NCBI GenBank assembly: GCA_900318815.1 | Contig: ONMA01000019.1 | Location: 1-64,000, forward strand | Direction of reading: 5' to 3' | Length of the DNA: 64,000 bases | Source: an uncultured Prevotellaceae bacterium | Lineage (GTDB): Bacteria; Bacteroidota; Bacteroidia; Bacteroidales; Bacteroidaceae | Shown: piece by piece, positions 17,101 to 25,331 of the stretch | Numbering within the stretch: the stretch's first letter is position 1 | Layout: each line of letters opens with the position of its first letter | Program-made: the position numbers and the translations under genes | Notes under the pieces: model-generated | The model's database searches: none | What the model was told of the DNA's origin: nothing | The model's input: the letters and a program-made list of their open reading frames with translations, nothing else

Positions 17101-17907
17101 GTCCTCGGCCTTCAGGAAACTGTAGACGGCGCCGTTCACCGTGATGTCGTCCGACGAGTGCTCGAAGGTGGTGATGCGGTTGCGCACCTGCACCCGCACC
17201 TGCACCCACGTCTGGCTGCCCAAGTACTGCTGATAGACGCTAGTACCGACGCGAATCCACGCCTTGGGCGAGTTGTCGAGCATTGAGCCCCAGATGCGCT
17301 TCACCGCCGTCGGCGGCAGTGCCTGCCAGTGGTTGGAGCCGCTGGTGGTCCACTGCATCAGGTTCAGCTCCTCCAGGTTCTCGCAGTCGGCAAACGCCTT
17401 GTCGCCGATGAAGAAATAGAAGTCGCTGTTGGCCGTGTAGCTCATGGCGGCGCAGTCCTGGAAATAGATGCGCTTGACGCCCGGCATGCCCCAGAAGGCG
17501 TTGTCGGCGATGCAGCCTAAGTGGGTGTGGCCGGCGAAGAAGCCCACCAGGTCGTTCACGATGTAGACCTCGCCGCTCGACGGGAAGTTGTCGGCATCGA
17601 TCGAGGCGGCGGTGATGTAAGCCTTCTCGGCATTCACGTACCAGCCCTCAGCATCGGTGTACCAGCCGTAGTCCTGCGGAGTGTGGACGTTGGTGTTGAA
17701 GTACCGCGTGTAGTTGTTCTCCGTGATGTAGGTGTACTTCACGCCCTTGTAGGTGTAGGTATAGTCGCTACTTGGTGCTCGTTTCGGCAAGCTGCGCGGT
17801 ATGACTGCGTCCTGTGCCCAAGCACCGGTGGTGGTGAGGCTGCAAAAGACCATGGTGAGCACCAATGGTCGGATGGCAGCCATCATCCATAACAGATGTT
17901 TCTTCAT
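11197..17907 (-). CDS. Giant BspA-like leucine-rich-repeat secreted protein, copy 2 (3' end frameshifted)
   Basis: About 2236 aa from ATG 17907; a longer reading from 17955 is possible but lacks a sensible start context. The signal peptide ends TTTGAWAQ. Most of the protein consists of LRR_5 (TpLRR/BspA) repeats such as LETLILPNSVTEIGENTFQGAKNLKRI, seen in surface adhesins of oral and gut Bacteroidetes. It is about 90% alike over long stretches to the gene at 18570-25331, except for a helical, alanine- and glycine-rich segment at about residues 536-756. The C-terminus differs: a 52-bp deletion relative to the other copy shifts the frame after FRCFL, so it ends PSTATLGASW and loses the last 40 or so residues; the old tail is still present in another frame. 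It is last in the operon, 13 bases after the lipoprotein gene. Confidence 0.88.
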   Translation of the reverse strand: MKKHLLWMMAAIRPLVLTMVFCSLTTTGAWAQDAVIPRSLPKRAPSSDYTYTYKGVKYTYITENNYTRYFNTNVHTPQDYGWYTDAEGWYVNAEKAYITAASIDADNFPSSGEVYIVNDLVGFFAGHTHLGCIADNAFWGMPGVKRIYFQDCAAMSYTANSDFYFFIGDKAFADCENLEELNLMQWTTSGSNHWQALPPTAVKRIWGSMLDNSPKAWIRVGTSVYQQYLGSQTWVQVRVQVRNRITTFEHSSDDITVNGAVYSFLKAEDGTALSNADEQHEEIMKTLRLWNADYRQFNAASLLSDKSRTPDNANLWYTTVKGVDSNYLKSHDGVLRIYNDPGSYYNYKTIAIRKGAFAGCDDLKEIEFWQTNGRSENSYSEPKMVIENGAFKNCKNLKEIRLFYKVEDGDDRWQVLGPKDIIPGANIFGLPTPEELVSMSEEEQDAAWTVNPNLCILVAPDLFSEFLTDPNWATYAGYIKAADYMPTAMDDIVKNGLTYSYVGGSDGILSTDQVVTQSYSLWSIPVTIYEVATIAYGIYNIVQSVKAAINLAKEAAAAASDDAAALLTDDAVDQIVQNVAQQSTKDLLKQTTREAATQGFSLGTKEAALVGMKTASAKILSSGTLTVQDFVLFTGKNLKDYGFTTGMIANYVGYGVCNSEGLITASAEQLLQMATTNSSSAVIKAIARRISFLSYESFFSTQIVPSTVVQATTSSLISSALPDVIKTSLTNTAYIGSVLGGGMAVSELMGSATNAAKLKQGMQDNIIANMHAVSTHASNMIIITPHKNLIYHTFIKSAPDDIKDAVIYTGVSKVTRTTTWLPTVFQNKKQLRTVRFHDNSARTSHNMSANLIYIPDSAFVGCDALETLDLRLMTDENGQRAMGPEDFVLCGNDIFAGLDSTKFHIIIPSERRLDYLLSDSWRQHRRFFVYEDVEEKVNFTEFGVKYAFSYKNGNLYRDKLSGHTIEHLHAIGPDDDYIKNNNGALGFFNDIGSYNNYKLDYARKNAFRKNTDIKSVSFWDVAGWLWTGDAYTDLQMALQDSCFAECPNLEHVDMLYLRTDGSNIAEPLTPAMLQIGNGVFDKSPKVRFKMTERQMELFAADTAWVKYQDRFLPCLFLPADPVVVSKLSDLKYRTDVARSWYDNNASKWGDWLDITRVTSSDYLNGKFSDNSSLRSFPDFKRFELVGLTQVGGSWFKNCSNLNAIELPSTIKHIGGWAFYGCRSLKEITIPAAVETIDACAFQYSGLKTVRCEGTTPAKLDYNVFDLTSYSGFTIYVPAEAVETYKQAWPSYAQYIKADSEEPALIAEVTLDQAGQLAEKLGLTAIMDGSTVRYLGGAYWKYKKLKVNGPMNGIDVGVLRIMMGADAWDSDPTDGKLAYVDLSGANLMKDTEHSYNKYGVDEYLEKADWVGEYMFHNCTALETLILPNSVTEIGENTFQGAKNLKRIAVGTGLKRYTRDLLQDLTNGIEELVFLTDEFATSESDDPWEAPIAQVYTKKSQLGDYMNDPALTSRARSCLALFEDEQVLQDLMTHRCYFPSEYLNLESTKDPHGSYFGGDGYFFYYDRQLKTFDEFQLFSNIRELDHDFENCSYLERITLPSSVERIGYDAFRGCESLGTIRISADSVPELERHALRDLPSDFQIIVPKTHVKRYREHWEQYADHIVGEDEEFRNDIIEVTLTEPNTLAEQLGLKAKVRVWHANGPKYETERILDAVTGDYSNIRGLKVNGPISGGDFAVIRYLAGYDFTRDNGHGGARNYLGQLEYIDLYDAEIVPSNFAIDAWEWMDEIKFIFPGEEGIMPGYALGFSYSLKTLILPRTMKSVKPRAFIGCESLETVVIGDECEELIWSSFDDCASITRMYILSKKKLEMQNECWVERYLCNNYSPTFDAFYVRPSLYDEYVADDAYTGSQQRTNNISTGDFKDDESFAAFAAHAAATKDDLQQISDVRGWFTHHGGAKDLDALAYTSIDSLRTADVTPLTQMRNITLPATAKGVGKDAFKNATALRYVDLSKCTEYAPTLVAEGGVRSLGIGENTLAYVPAQYGESADVNVAVGDTISGVFHAQTFRLVDGLDYCVPFAVAADNVENTRTLTKSAAPYTVCLPYALDIPDGAKVYQLSGRGTNELIFAQHTGRMEAMQPYLVWTESADALLSTANVTLPSSNDGNTVGRQQQSVGYTLRGTLNSIGNQDAVELGAYVMNDDAKWHPVLSDTEVHKAVTIPAFRCFLPSTATLGASW

Positions 17908-17920
17908 ATTAGTAGTATTT

Positions 17921-18535
17921 TTATTTGTTTCGGGTTGTGCCAGTAGCACCATCATTGCTTACTTCCGTATCGCGGTTGGGGTCGTCGTCGTCGGCATTGC
18001 CGCCCCAGGTGATGGTGGTGTCAGTGATAATGCCGTCGGCGGCGATAGCCTTCGCCTCAAACAGGCGGGTGCTGATGCGCGTCAGATACTGACCCAGATA
18101 GTCGGGGCCGAGCTGGCCCTTCACCTCTAATTTTCTGCTCACGTAAGGATTGCCGATGGTATTGCCCTTCTGGTCGAGCACGGTAACGGTCATCTTACCG
18201 TCGGCCTCGATGGTGTATTCCTCCAGCGAGGGGTCGCCCTTCAGGCGCGGCTGCACGCTGAAGCCGGCTTGTCCAGGCAGGGTGGCAAAACTGACGGTCT
18301 TTGTCCATGTGGTCGTGGTGGCAGTCTCCTGTGCCTGCTGACCGTCGCCACCTATATAATATATGGTGACGTTAGCGGCGTCTACAAGATCCTGACTCAG
18401 GTGTACTACATACTCGGCCTTTGCGCTCGTGGCCTTGGTCACCTCCGGCGTGGGCTCGTCGTTGTCATCATTGCTGCCGCAGGAAACAAAGGCAAGGGCA
18501 GCCAGCAACATCAAGAATAACTTTTTTGCATTCAT
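17921..18535 (-). CDS. Lipoprotein between the two BspA-like genes
   Basis: 204 aa. Lipoprotein signal MNAKKLFLMLLAALAFVSCG, with Cys lipidation followed by SNDDNDE, an acidic start that suggests surface export. The body looks beta-rich (WTKTVSFATLPGQAGFSVQP). It has no recognised domain. It sits 34 bases downstream of one BspA-like gene and 13 bases upstream of the other, so it is co-transcribed with them; it could anchor or chaperone the large proteins at the surface, but that is only inferred from position. Confidence 0.8.
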   Translation of the reverse strand: MNAKKLFLMLLAALAFVSCGSNDDNDEPTPEVTKATSAKAEYVVHLSQDLVDAANVTIYYIGGDGQQAQETATTTTWTKTVSFATLPGQAGFSVQPRLKGDPSLEEYTIEADGKMTVTVLDQKGNTIGNPYVSRKLEVKGQLGPDYLGQYLTRISTRLFEAKAIAADGIITDTTITWGGNADDDDPNRDTEVSNDGATGTTRNK

Positions 18536-18569
18536 ATAAAATAACTGTTTTTATTTGTTTTATCTGTTT

Positions 18570-21500
18570 TTATTTGTTTTTGTAAGACGCAGAGCGTTCA
18601 AAACGTCCGGACACCATCTTCTTTCCGTTCTTCACCACGATGCCCCTAACGTTGCCGTCGATGTCCTCCAAGGTCATGCCGATGGCAGCGCGGGTGCCGC
18701 CCTGACGGCTCTGCAGCAGGAAGCAGCGGAAGGCAGGGATGGTGACGGCGCGGTGAGCTTCAGTGTCGGAGAGTACGGGATGCCACTTCGAGTCGTCGTT
18801 CATCACGTAGGCGCCCAGCTCCACGGCCTCTTGGTTGTCGATGCTGTTGAGCGTGCCGCGCAGGGTGTAGCCTACTGACGACTGCTGACTGCCCACGGTC
18901 TGTCCGTCGTTGCTCGACGGCAGGGTGACGTTGGCGGTGGAGAGCAGGGCGTCGGCGTTCTCCGTCCAGACGAGGTAGGGCTGCATGGCCTCCATGCGGC
19001 CGGTGTGCTGGGCGAAGATGAGCTCGTTCGTGCCGCGGCCCGAGAGGCGGTAGACCTTCGCACCGGCGGGGATGTCGAGAGCGTAGGGCAGGCAGACGGT
19101 GTAGGGCGCGGAGCTCTTCGTCAGCGTGCGAGTGTTCTCCACGTTGTCGGCCGTTACGGCGAAGGGCACGCAGTAGTCAAGGCCATCCACCAAGCGGAAG
19201 GTCTGGGCGTGGAAGACGCCGCTGATAGTGTCGCCCACGGCCACGTTTGTCTCAGCGGGAGAACCGCTGAGGGCATAGGCGGCGGGCACGTAGGCCAGCG
19301 TGTTCTCACCGATACCCAGCGAACGGACGCCACCCTCGGCGGCGAGCGTCGGGGCATAGTCGGCACACTGGCTCAAATCGACGTAGCGCAAGCCGCTGGC
19401 GTTCTTGAAGGCATCCTTGCCCACACCCTTGATGGAGGCAGGCAGGGTGACGCTGCGCAGTTGAGTGAGCGGAGCCACGTCGGCGGTGCGCAGGGAGTCG
19501 ATGCTAGTATATTGCAGGGCATCGAAGTCGATGACACCGGTATGGTTGCGGAACCAGCCGCTGACGTCGCTAATCTGCATCAGTTCGTCCTTGGTGGCGG
19601 CGGCGTGTGAGGCGAAGGCTGCAAACGAGTCGTCGTCCTTGAAGGCACCAGAGCTGATGTTGTTCGTGCGCTGCTGTGAACCCGTGTAGGCATCATCAGC
19701 GACATATTCACTGTAGAGTGACGGACGCACGTAGAAGGCATCGAACGTCGGACTGTAGTTGTTGCACAGGTTGCGACAAACCCAGCTTTCGTTCTCCATC
19801 GCCAATTTTTTCTTCGAGAGGATGTACATGCGGGTTATTGAGGCGCAGTCATCCAAGGCACTCCATACGAATTCCTCGCAGTCGTCGCCGATGACCACTG
19901 TCTCCAGATATTCGCTCTCCTGGAAGGCACGCTCCCTGACGCGTTTCATATTTTTTGGCAGGATGACTGTCTTCAGCGAGTAGCACCGTCCAAAGGCGAA
20001 GCCTGGCAGCACATCGTCTTCATCGTTTTTAAGGAACTTGATGGAAAACTGCCATTGAGCAGCATCTGTCATGTATTCGGTAGGCTCGATATCGGCATCA
20101 TAGAGGTCGATGTATTCCAACAATCCAAAATAGTTGCGGCAGCCGCCAAAGGGTGTCTTGTTATTCAAATCCCTCGCGATATCGTAGCCAGCCAGGAAAC
20201 GCATGACGGTGAAGTCAGCACATCCGATGGGGCCGTTGACCTTCAGGGCACGGATGTGGGAGTAATCGCCCGTGACGGAAGTAATAGCATATAATTGTAG
20301 TTCTTCATCTTTAAATGGATCGTTGTATGATCCTACGTGTGCCGTAGAAATCTTCAGTCCCAGTTTCTCTGCCAGTGTGTTCGGTTCGGTCAGTGTTACC
20401 TCGATGATATTGTTGCGGAAGTCCTCGTCCTCGCCCATGATGTGGTCAGCATACTGTGCCCACTTCTCGCGGTAGCGCTTCACGTGGGTCTTCGGCACGA
20501 TGATCTGGAAGTCGGCGGGCAGGTCGCGCAGTGCGTCGGTGGCCAGTTCGGGCACGCTGTCGGCAGCGATGCTGATGGTTTCCAGCTGCTGGCATCCCTC
20601 AAACACCTCTCTGCCTATCACGGTGAGCGAATCAGGCAGGGTGATGCGCTTCAGACTGCTGCAACCCTTGAACTCCTGGGCGTTCAGGCTGTGCAGTTCG
20701 GTAAAGTATGGCAGCTCGTCGAGTGTTGTGAGCCGTGTGTTGCCGGTGAACACGCCGTTGATGTCGTTCATCTTAAGATACTCCGACGGGAAGTAATGAT
20801 GCTTCGCGGCCAGTGCCTCCATCGCCTCGTCGTCGGCAAACGGCGCGGCGATACTGCGGGCGCGGTTGGTCAGGGCAGGGTCGCTCATGTAGTCGCCAAG
20901 CTGCGACTGCTTCGTATAGACCTGGGCTATCGGAGCCTCCCACGGGTCATCCTTTTCGCTGGTGGCAAACTCATCGGTGAGGAACACCAGTTCGTCGATG
21001 CCGCTGGTGAGGTCCTGCAGCAGGTCGCGGGTATAGTGCTTCAGTCCTTTGCCTATGGCGAGGCGCTTCAGGTTCTTGGCATCCTGGAAGGTGTTCTCGC
21101 CTATCTCGGTGACGCTGTTGGGCAGGATGAGCGTTTCGAGGGCCGTACAGTTGTGGAACATGTATTCGCCCACCCAGTCGGCTTTCTCCAAGTACTCGTC
21201 CACACCATATTTATTATAGGAGTGCTCCGTATCCTTCAGGAAGTTGGCGTCCGAGAGGTCCACGTAGGCCAGTCGTCCGTCTGTCGGGTCGCTGTCCCAG
21301 GCGTCGGCACCCATCATGATGCGCAGTACGGCCACGTCGATGCCGTTCATCGGTCCGCTCACCTTCAGCTTCTTGTATTTCCAGTAGGCTCCACCGAGGT
21401 AGCGCACGGCGCTGCCGTCCATGATAGCGGTCAGCCCTAACTTCTCGGCCAGCTGTCCGGCTTGGTTGAGGGTGACCTCGGTGATGAGGGCAGGCTCCTC

Positions 21501-24500
21501 GCTGTCGGCCTTGATATACTGGGCATAGCTTGGCCAGGCCTGCTTGTAGGCATCCACAGCCGAGGCGGGTACGTAGATGACGAAGCCGCTGTAACTGGTA
21601 AGGTCGAACACGCTGTAGTCCAACTTGGCTGGCTTCGTGCCCTCGCAGCGCACGGTCTTCAGGCCGCTGTACTGGAAGGCGCAGGCGTCGATGGTCTCAA
21701 CAGCGGCAGGAATGGTGATCTCCTTCAGCTTAGAGCAGCCGTAGAAGGCCCAGCCACCGATGTGCTTCACAGTGGAAGGCAGTTCGATGGCACTCAGGTT
21801 CTCGCAGTTCTGGAACCAAGAGCCGCCCACCTGTGTGAGACCCACCAGCTCGAAGCGCTTGAAGTCGGGGAACGAGCGCAGGTCGGTATTGCCCGAGAAC
21901 TTGCCGTTGAGGTAGTCGCTGGATGTCACCCGCGTGATGTCGAGCCAGTCGCCCCACTTCGAGGCGTTGTTGTCGTACCATGAGCGGGCCACATCGGTGC
22001 GGTATTTCAGGTCGCTCAGCTTGCTCACAACCACGGGGTCGGCGGGCAGGAAGAGACAGGGCAGGAAGCGGTCCTGATACTTCGCCCAGGTAGTGTCGGC
22101 GGCGAACCACTCTGTCTGCCTGTCGGTCATCTTGAATCGGACCTTCGGCGACTGGTAGAACACGCCATCGCCCAGTTGCAACATCCTCGGGGTGAGCGGC
22201 TCGGCAATGTTCGAGCCGTCGGTGCGCAGATAAAGCATATCGACATACTCCAGGTTCGGACATTCGGCGAAGCAGTAGTCCTGAAGCGCCATCTGCAAGT
22301 CGGTATAGGCATCGCCCGTCCATAGCCAGCCGGCCACATCCCAGAACGACACGCTCTTGATGTCGGCATTCTTGCGGAAGGCATTCATGCGGGCATAGTC
22401 GAGCTTGTAGTTGTTGTAAGAACCAATGTCGTTGAAGAAGCCCAGGGCACCATTGTTGTTCTTGATATAGTCATCGTCGGGGCCGATGGCATGCAGGTGC
22501 TCGATGGTGTGTCCGCCCTGCTTCTCCACGTACTGATTGCCGTTCTGATAGCTATAGGCATACTTCACGCCAAATTCTGTGAAGTTGGTATTTTCCTCCA
22601 CGTCCTCATATTTGAAGAACCGCTTATACTGTCCCCATGACAAGTCGTTCTCGAAGTCCTCGCGGCGCTCAGTGGGAATGATAATCTTGAACTTCAGCGA
22701 GTCGAGGCCGGCAAAGATGCTGTCGCCGCAGAGCACGAAGTTCTCAGGCCCCATGGCTCGCTGTCCATTGTTGTCGGTCTGCATGCGCAGGTCGAGTCTT
22801 TCCAGTGATGTGCAGCCTACGAAGGCCGAGTCGGGTATGTAGATGAGGTTGGCCGACATGTTGTGACTGGTGCGGGCGCTGTTGTCGTGGAAGCTGACGG
22901 TGTGCAGCCACTTCTTGTTCTGGAACACTGATGGCAGCCACGTCGTGGTGCGGGTGTCCTTCGATACGCCGGTATAGATAACGGCATCCCAAATATTGTC
23001 AGATGCGCTCTTAATATAGGTGTGGTAGATGAGATTCTTGTCGGGCGTGATGATAACCATGTTCATGGCGTGCGTGCTCACTGCATGCATGTTGGCAATG
23101 ATGTTGTTCTGCATGCCCTGTTTCAGTGAGGCGGCATTGAGAGCAGACCCTAAGAGGTTACAGGTTGCCAAGTTGCCGCCGAGGGTTGATCCGATGAGCG
23201 TAGAACCGTGAACCAGTGAGCTGTTCAGCGTCTCTCCTGCAACATAAGCGGCGACATCGGCTTTCGACACTGCGCTAAGAAGCTCTGACGCAGCCGTGGT
23301 GGCATCTTTCGCACTATTCCATATTAAGCTTCTGGAATTACTTGAGAAACTCAACATGAATTTATATAAGACTTTTGCTTCCTGCGAACCCATACCGCCT
23401 TGAAAAATAGTGTATATCTGATTGGGAAGCAGTTTAAACAAGCCATTTTTATCAATCATTCCCAATTGCAGCATCTCTTGGCACACCTTGGAATGCATAC
23501 CCCACGTGCCCAACTTGGTGACATCTATTTTTGGCGTAAACAAATCCAATCTTTGTATAGCCACAGGATCGACAACCCCTTTATCGATGTTCGATATAAC
23601 TTGTGCAGTCTCTTTTGCCATCTTCTCTAAACCCTCTGTGTTGGCAGCCACTTCTCCGATGTCTTTTAACTTAGCTTTTGCTGCATTTAAAGCAGCCTTC
23701 GCCGCCAAGGCCTCTTTGGCTGCCACAACTACATTATAGGTCGAATAGGCTATCATCGCCACCTCGGCAGCGATGATAGGAATGCTCCATAGCGAGAAGT
23801 CCTGCGTCACCACCTGGTCGGTGTTGTAAGTGCCGTCGCCCGTTGCCACGTAGCCGTATGTCAGGCCGTCCTTGATAATATCGGGCTTGGCCGAGGGCAT
23901 ATAGTCGGCAGGTTGGAGATAAGCGATGTAGCCTACCCAGTTAGGATCTGCCTTGAATTCAGCATAGCGGTCGGGGGCCACCAGGATACGGAAGTCGGGG
24001 TTGATGTTCCATTTGCCAAACAGCTGGTCGCCCTCCATCTCGTCAATCTCTTCAGGTGTCGGCAGACCAAAGATGTTGTCGCCCGGGATGACATCCTTCG
24101 GACCGAGCACCTGCCAGTGGTCTTCGCCGTCCTCCACCTTGTAGAACAAGCGTATCTCCTTCAAGTTCTTGCAGTTCTTGAAGGCACCGTTCTCAATCAC
24201 CATCTTTGGTTCGCTGTAGGAGTTGTTGCTGCGACCGTTGGTCTGCCAGAACTCCACAGCCTGCAGGTCTTCGCAGTTCTCGAAGGCGCCGCGGCGGATA
24301 GCGATAGTCTTATAGTTGTAGTACGAACCAGGGTCGTTGTAGATGCGCAGCACGCCCTCGTGGCTCTTCAGGTAGCCCGCATCCACGCCCTTCACCGTGG
24401 TGTACCACAGGTTGGCGTTGTCCTTCGTGCGACTCTTGTCAGAGAGCAGCGAGGCTGCGTTGAACTCCTGGTAGTCGGCGTTCCACAGGCGCAGCGACTT

Positions 24501-25331
24501 CATGATTTCCTCATGCTGCTCGTCGGCATTGCTCAGCGCGCTGCCGTCCTCGGCCTTCAGGAAACTGTAGACGGCGCCGTTCACCGTGATGTCGTCCGAC
24601 GAGTGCTCGAAGGTGGTGATGCGGTTGCGCACCTGCACCCAGACGCTCGTGCCCACGCGAATCCACGCCTTGGGCGAGTTGTCGAGCATCGAGCCCCAGA
24701 TGCGCTTCACCGCCGTGGGTGGCAATGCCTGCCAGTGGTTGGAGCCGCTGGTGGTCCACTGCATCAGGTTCAGCTCCTCCAGGTTCTCGCAGTCGGCAAA
24801 CGCCTTGTCGCCGATGAAGAAGTAGAAGTCGCTGTTGGCCGTGTAGCTCATGGCGGCGCAGTCCTGGAAATAGACGCGCCTCACGCCCGGCATGTAGCGG
24901 AAGCCGTTGTCGGCGATGCAGCCTAAGTGGGTGTGACCGGCGAAGAAGCCCACCAGGTCGTTCACGATGTAGACCTCGCCGTTCGACGGGAAGTTGTCGG
25001 CATCGATCGAGGCGGCGGTGATGTAAGCCTTCTCGGCATTCACGTACCAGCCGTCGGCATCGGTGTACCAGCCGTAGTCGCTGGGCTTGTGTACGCCGGT
25101 GTTGAAGTACCGCGTGTAGTTGTTCTCCGTGATGTAGGTGTACTTCACGCCCTTGTAGGTGTACGTGTAGTCGCTGCTCGGTGCTCGTTTCGGCACGCTG
25201 CGCGGTGTGACTGCGGTGATGACGGGGGAACCGTCAACCGTGCCGGGGAGGCTATCTCCTGTGTCAACATCCTGTGCCACAGCACTTGTTGCCGTCAGGC
25301 TACAGAATAGGATGGCAGCCAATATTCTCAT
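18570..25331 (-). CDS. Giant BspA-like leucine-rich-repeat secreted protein, copy 1 (intact)
   Basis: 2253 aa. Signal peptide MRILAAILFCSLTATSAVAQ. The mature protein is built of LRR_5/BspA repeats (LKRITLPDSLTVIG and similar), with an early conserved block (SSDYTYTYKGVKYTYITENN) shared with copy 2. Residues about 524-737 are a non-LRR helical module quite unlike the matching region of copy 2. A C-terminal beta domain ends in DIDGNVRGIVVKNGKKMV, which resembles the last strands of Bacteroidetes sorting tails. Likely exported and surface-bound, functioning in adhesion. Its start overlaps the stop of the preceding T9SS-tailed gene (ATGA). The near-identity to copy 2 shows a recent tandem duplication of about 6.7 kb. 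Confidence 0.9.
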   Translation of the reverse strand: MRILAAILFCSLTATSAVAQDVDTGDSLPGTVDGSPVITAVTPRSVPKRAPSSDYTYTYKGVKYTYITENNYTRYFNTGVHKPSDYGWYTDADGWYVNAEKAYITAASIDADNFPSNGEVYIVNDLVGFFAGHTHLGCIADNGFRYMPGVRRVYFQDCAAMSYTANSDFYFFIGDKAFADCENLEELNLMQWTTSGSNHWQALPPTAVKRIWGSMLDNSPKAWIRVGTSVWVQVRNRITTFEHSSDDITVNGAVYSFLKAEDGSALSNADEQHEEIMKSLRLWNADYQEFNAASLLSDKSRTKDNANLWYTTVKGVDAGYLKSHEGVLRIYNDPGSYYNYKTIAIRRGAFENCEDLQAVEFWQTNGRSNNSYSEPKMVIENGAFKNCKNLKEIRLFYKVEDGEDHWQVLGPKDVIPGDNIFGLPTPEEIDEMEGDQLFGKWNINPDFRILVAPDRYAEFKADPNWVGYIAYLQPADYMPSAKPDIIKDGLTYGYVATGDGTYNTDQVVTQDFSLWSIPIIAAEVAMIAYSTYNVVVAAKEALAAKAALNAAKAKLKDIGEVAANTEGLEKMAKETAQVISNIDKGVVDPVAIQRLDLFTPKIDVTKLGTWGMHSKVCQEMLQLGMIDKNGLFKLLPNQIYTIFQGGMGSQEAKVLYKFMLSFSSNSRSLIWNSAKDATTAASELLSAVSKADVAAYVAGETLNSSLVHGSTLIGSTLGGNLATCNLLGSALNAASLKQGMQNNIIANMHAVSTHAMNMVIITPDKNLIYHTYIKSASDNIWDAVIYTGVSKDTRTTTWLPSVFQNKKWLHTVSFHDNSARTSHNMSANLIYIPDSAFVGCTSLERLDLRMQTDNNGQRAMGPENFVLCGDSIFAGLDSLKFKIIIPTERREDFENDLSWGQYKRFFKYEDVEENTNFTEFGVKYAYSYQNGNQYVEKQGGHTIEHLHAIGPDDDYIKNNNGALGFFNDIGSYNNYKLDYARMNAFRKNADIKSVSFWDVAGWLWTGDAYTDLQMALQDYCFAECPNLEYVDMLYLRTDGSNIAEPLTPRMLQLGDGVFYQSPKVRFKMTDRQTEWFAADTTWAKYQDRFLPCLFLPADPVVVSKLSDLKYRTDVARSWYDNNASKWGDWLDITRVTSSDYLNGKFSGNTDLRSFPDFKRFELVGLTQVGGSWFQNCENLSAIELPSTVKHIGGWAFYGCSKLKEITIPAAVETIDACAFQYSGLKTVRCEGTKPAKLDYSVFDLTSYSGFVIYVPASAVDAYKQAWPSYAQYIKADSEEPALITEVTLNQAGQLAEKLGLTAIMDGSAVRYLGGAYWKYKKLKVSGPMNGIDVAVLRIMMGADAWDSDPTDGRLAYVDLSDANFLKDTEHSYNKYGVDEYLEKADWVGEYMFHNCTALETLILPNSVTEIGENTFQDAKNLKRLAIGKGLKHYTRDLLQDLTSGIDELVFLTDEFATSEKDDPWEAPIAQVYTKQSQLGDYMSDPALTNRARSIAAPFADDEAMEALAAKHHYFPSEYLKMNDINGVFTGNTRLTTLDELPYFTELHSLNAQEFKGCSSLKRITLPDSLTVIGREVFEGCQQLETISIAADSVPELATDALRDLPADFQIIVPKTHVKRYREKWAQYADHIMGEDEDFRNNIIEVTLTEPNTLAEKLGLKISTAHVGSYNDPFKDEELQLYAITSVTGDYSHIRALKVNGPIGCADFTVMRFLAGYDIARDLNNKTPFGGCRNYFGLLEYIDLYDADIEPTEYMTDAAQWQFSIKFLKNDEDDVLPGFAFGRCYSLKTVILPKNMKRVRERAFQESEYLETVVIGDDCEEFVWSALDDCASITRMYILSKKKLAMENESWVCRNLCNNYSPTFDAFYVRPSLYSEYVADDAYTGSQQRTNNISSGAFKDDDSFAAFASHAAATKDELMQISDVSGWFRNHTGVIDFDALQYTSIDSLRTADVAPLTQLRSVTLPASIKGVGKDAFKNASGLRYVDLSQCADYAPTLAAEGGVRSLGIGENTLAYVPAAYALSGSPAETNVAVGDTISGVFHAQTFRLVDGLDYCVPFAVTADNVENTRTLTKSSAPYTVCLPYALDIPAGAKVYRLSGRGTNELIFAQHTGRMEAMQPYLVWTENADALLSTANVTLPSSNDGQTVGSQQSSVGYTLRGTLNSIDNQEAVELGAYVMNDDSKWHPVLSDTEAHRAVTIPAFRCFLLQSRQGGTRAAIGMTLEDIDGNVRGIVVKNGKKMVSGRFERSASYKNK

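Noticed and set aside
18555..18878. Plus-strand frame opening with the same peptide as one at 11081
   Set aside because: The match only reflects the duplicated 3' ends of the two BspA-like genes read in antisense.
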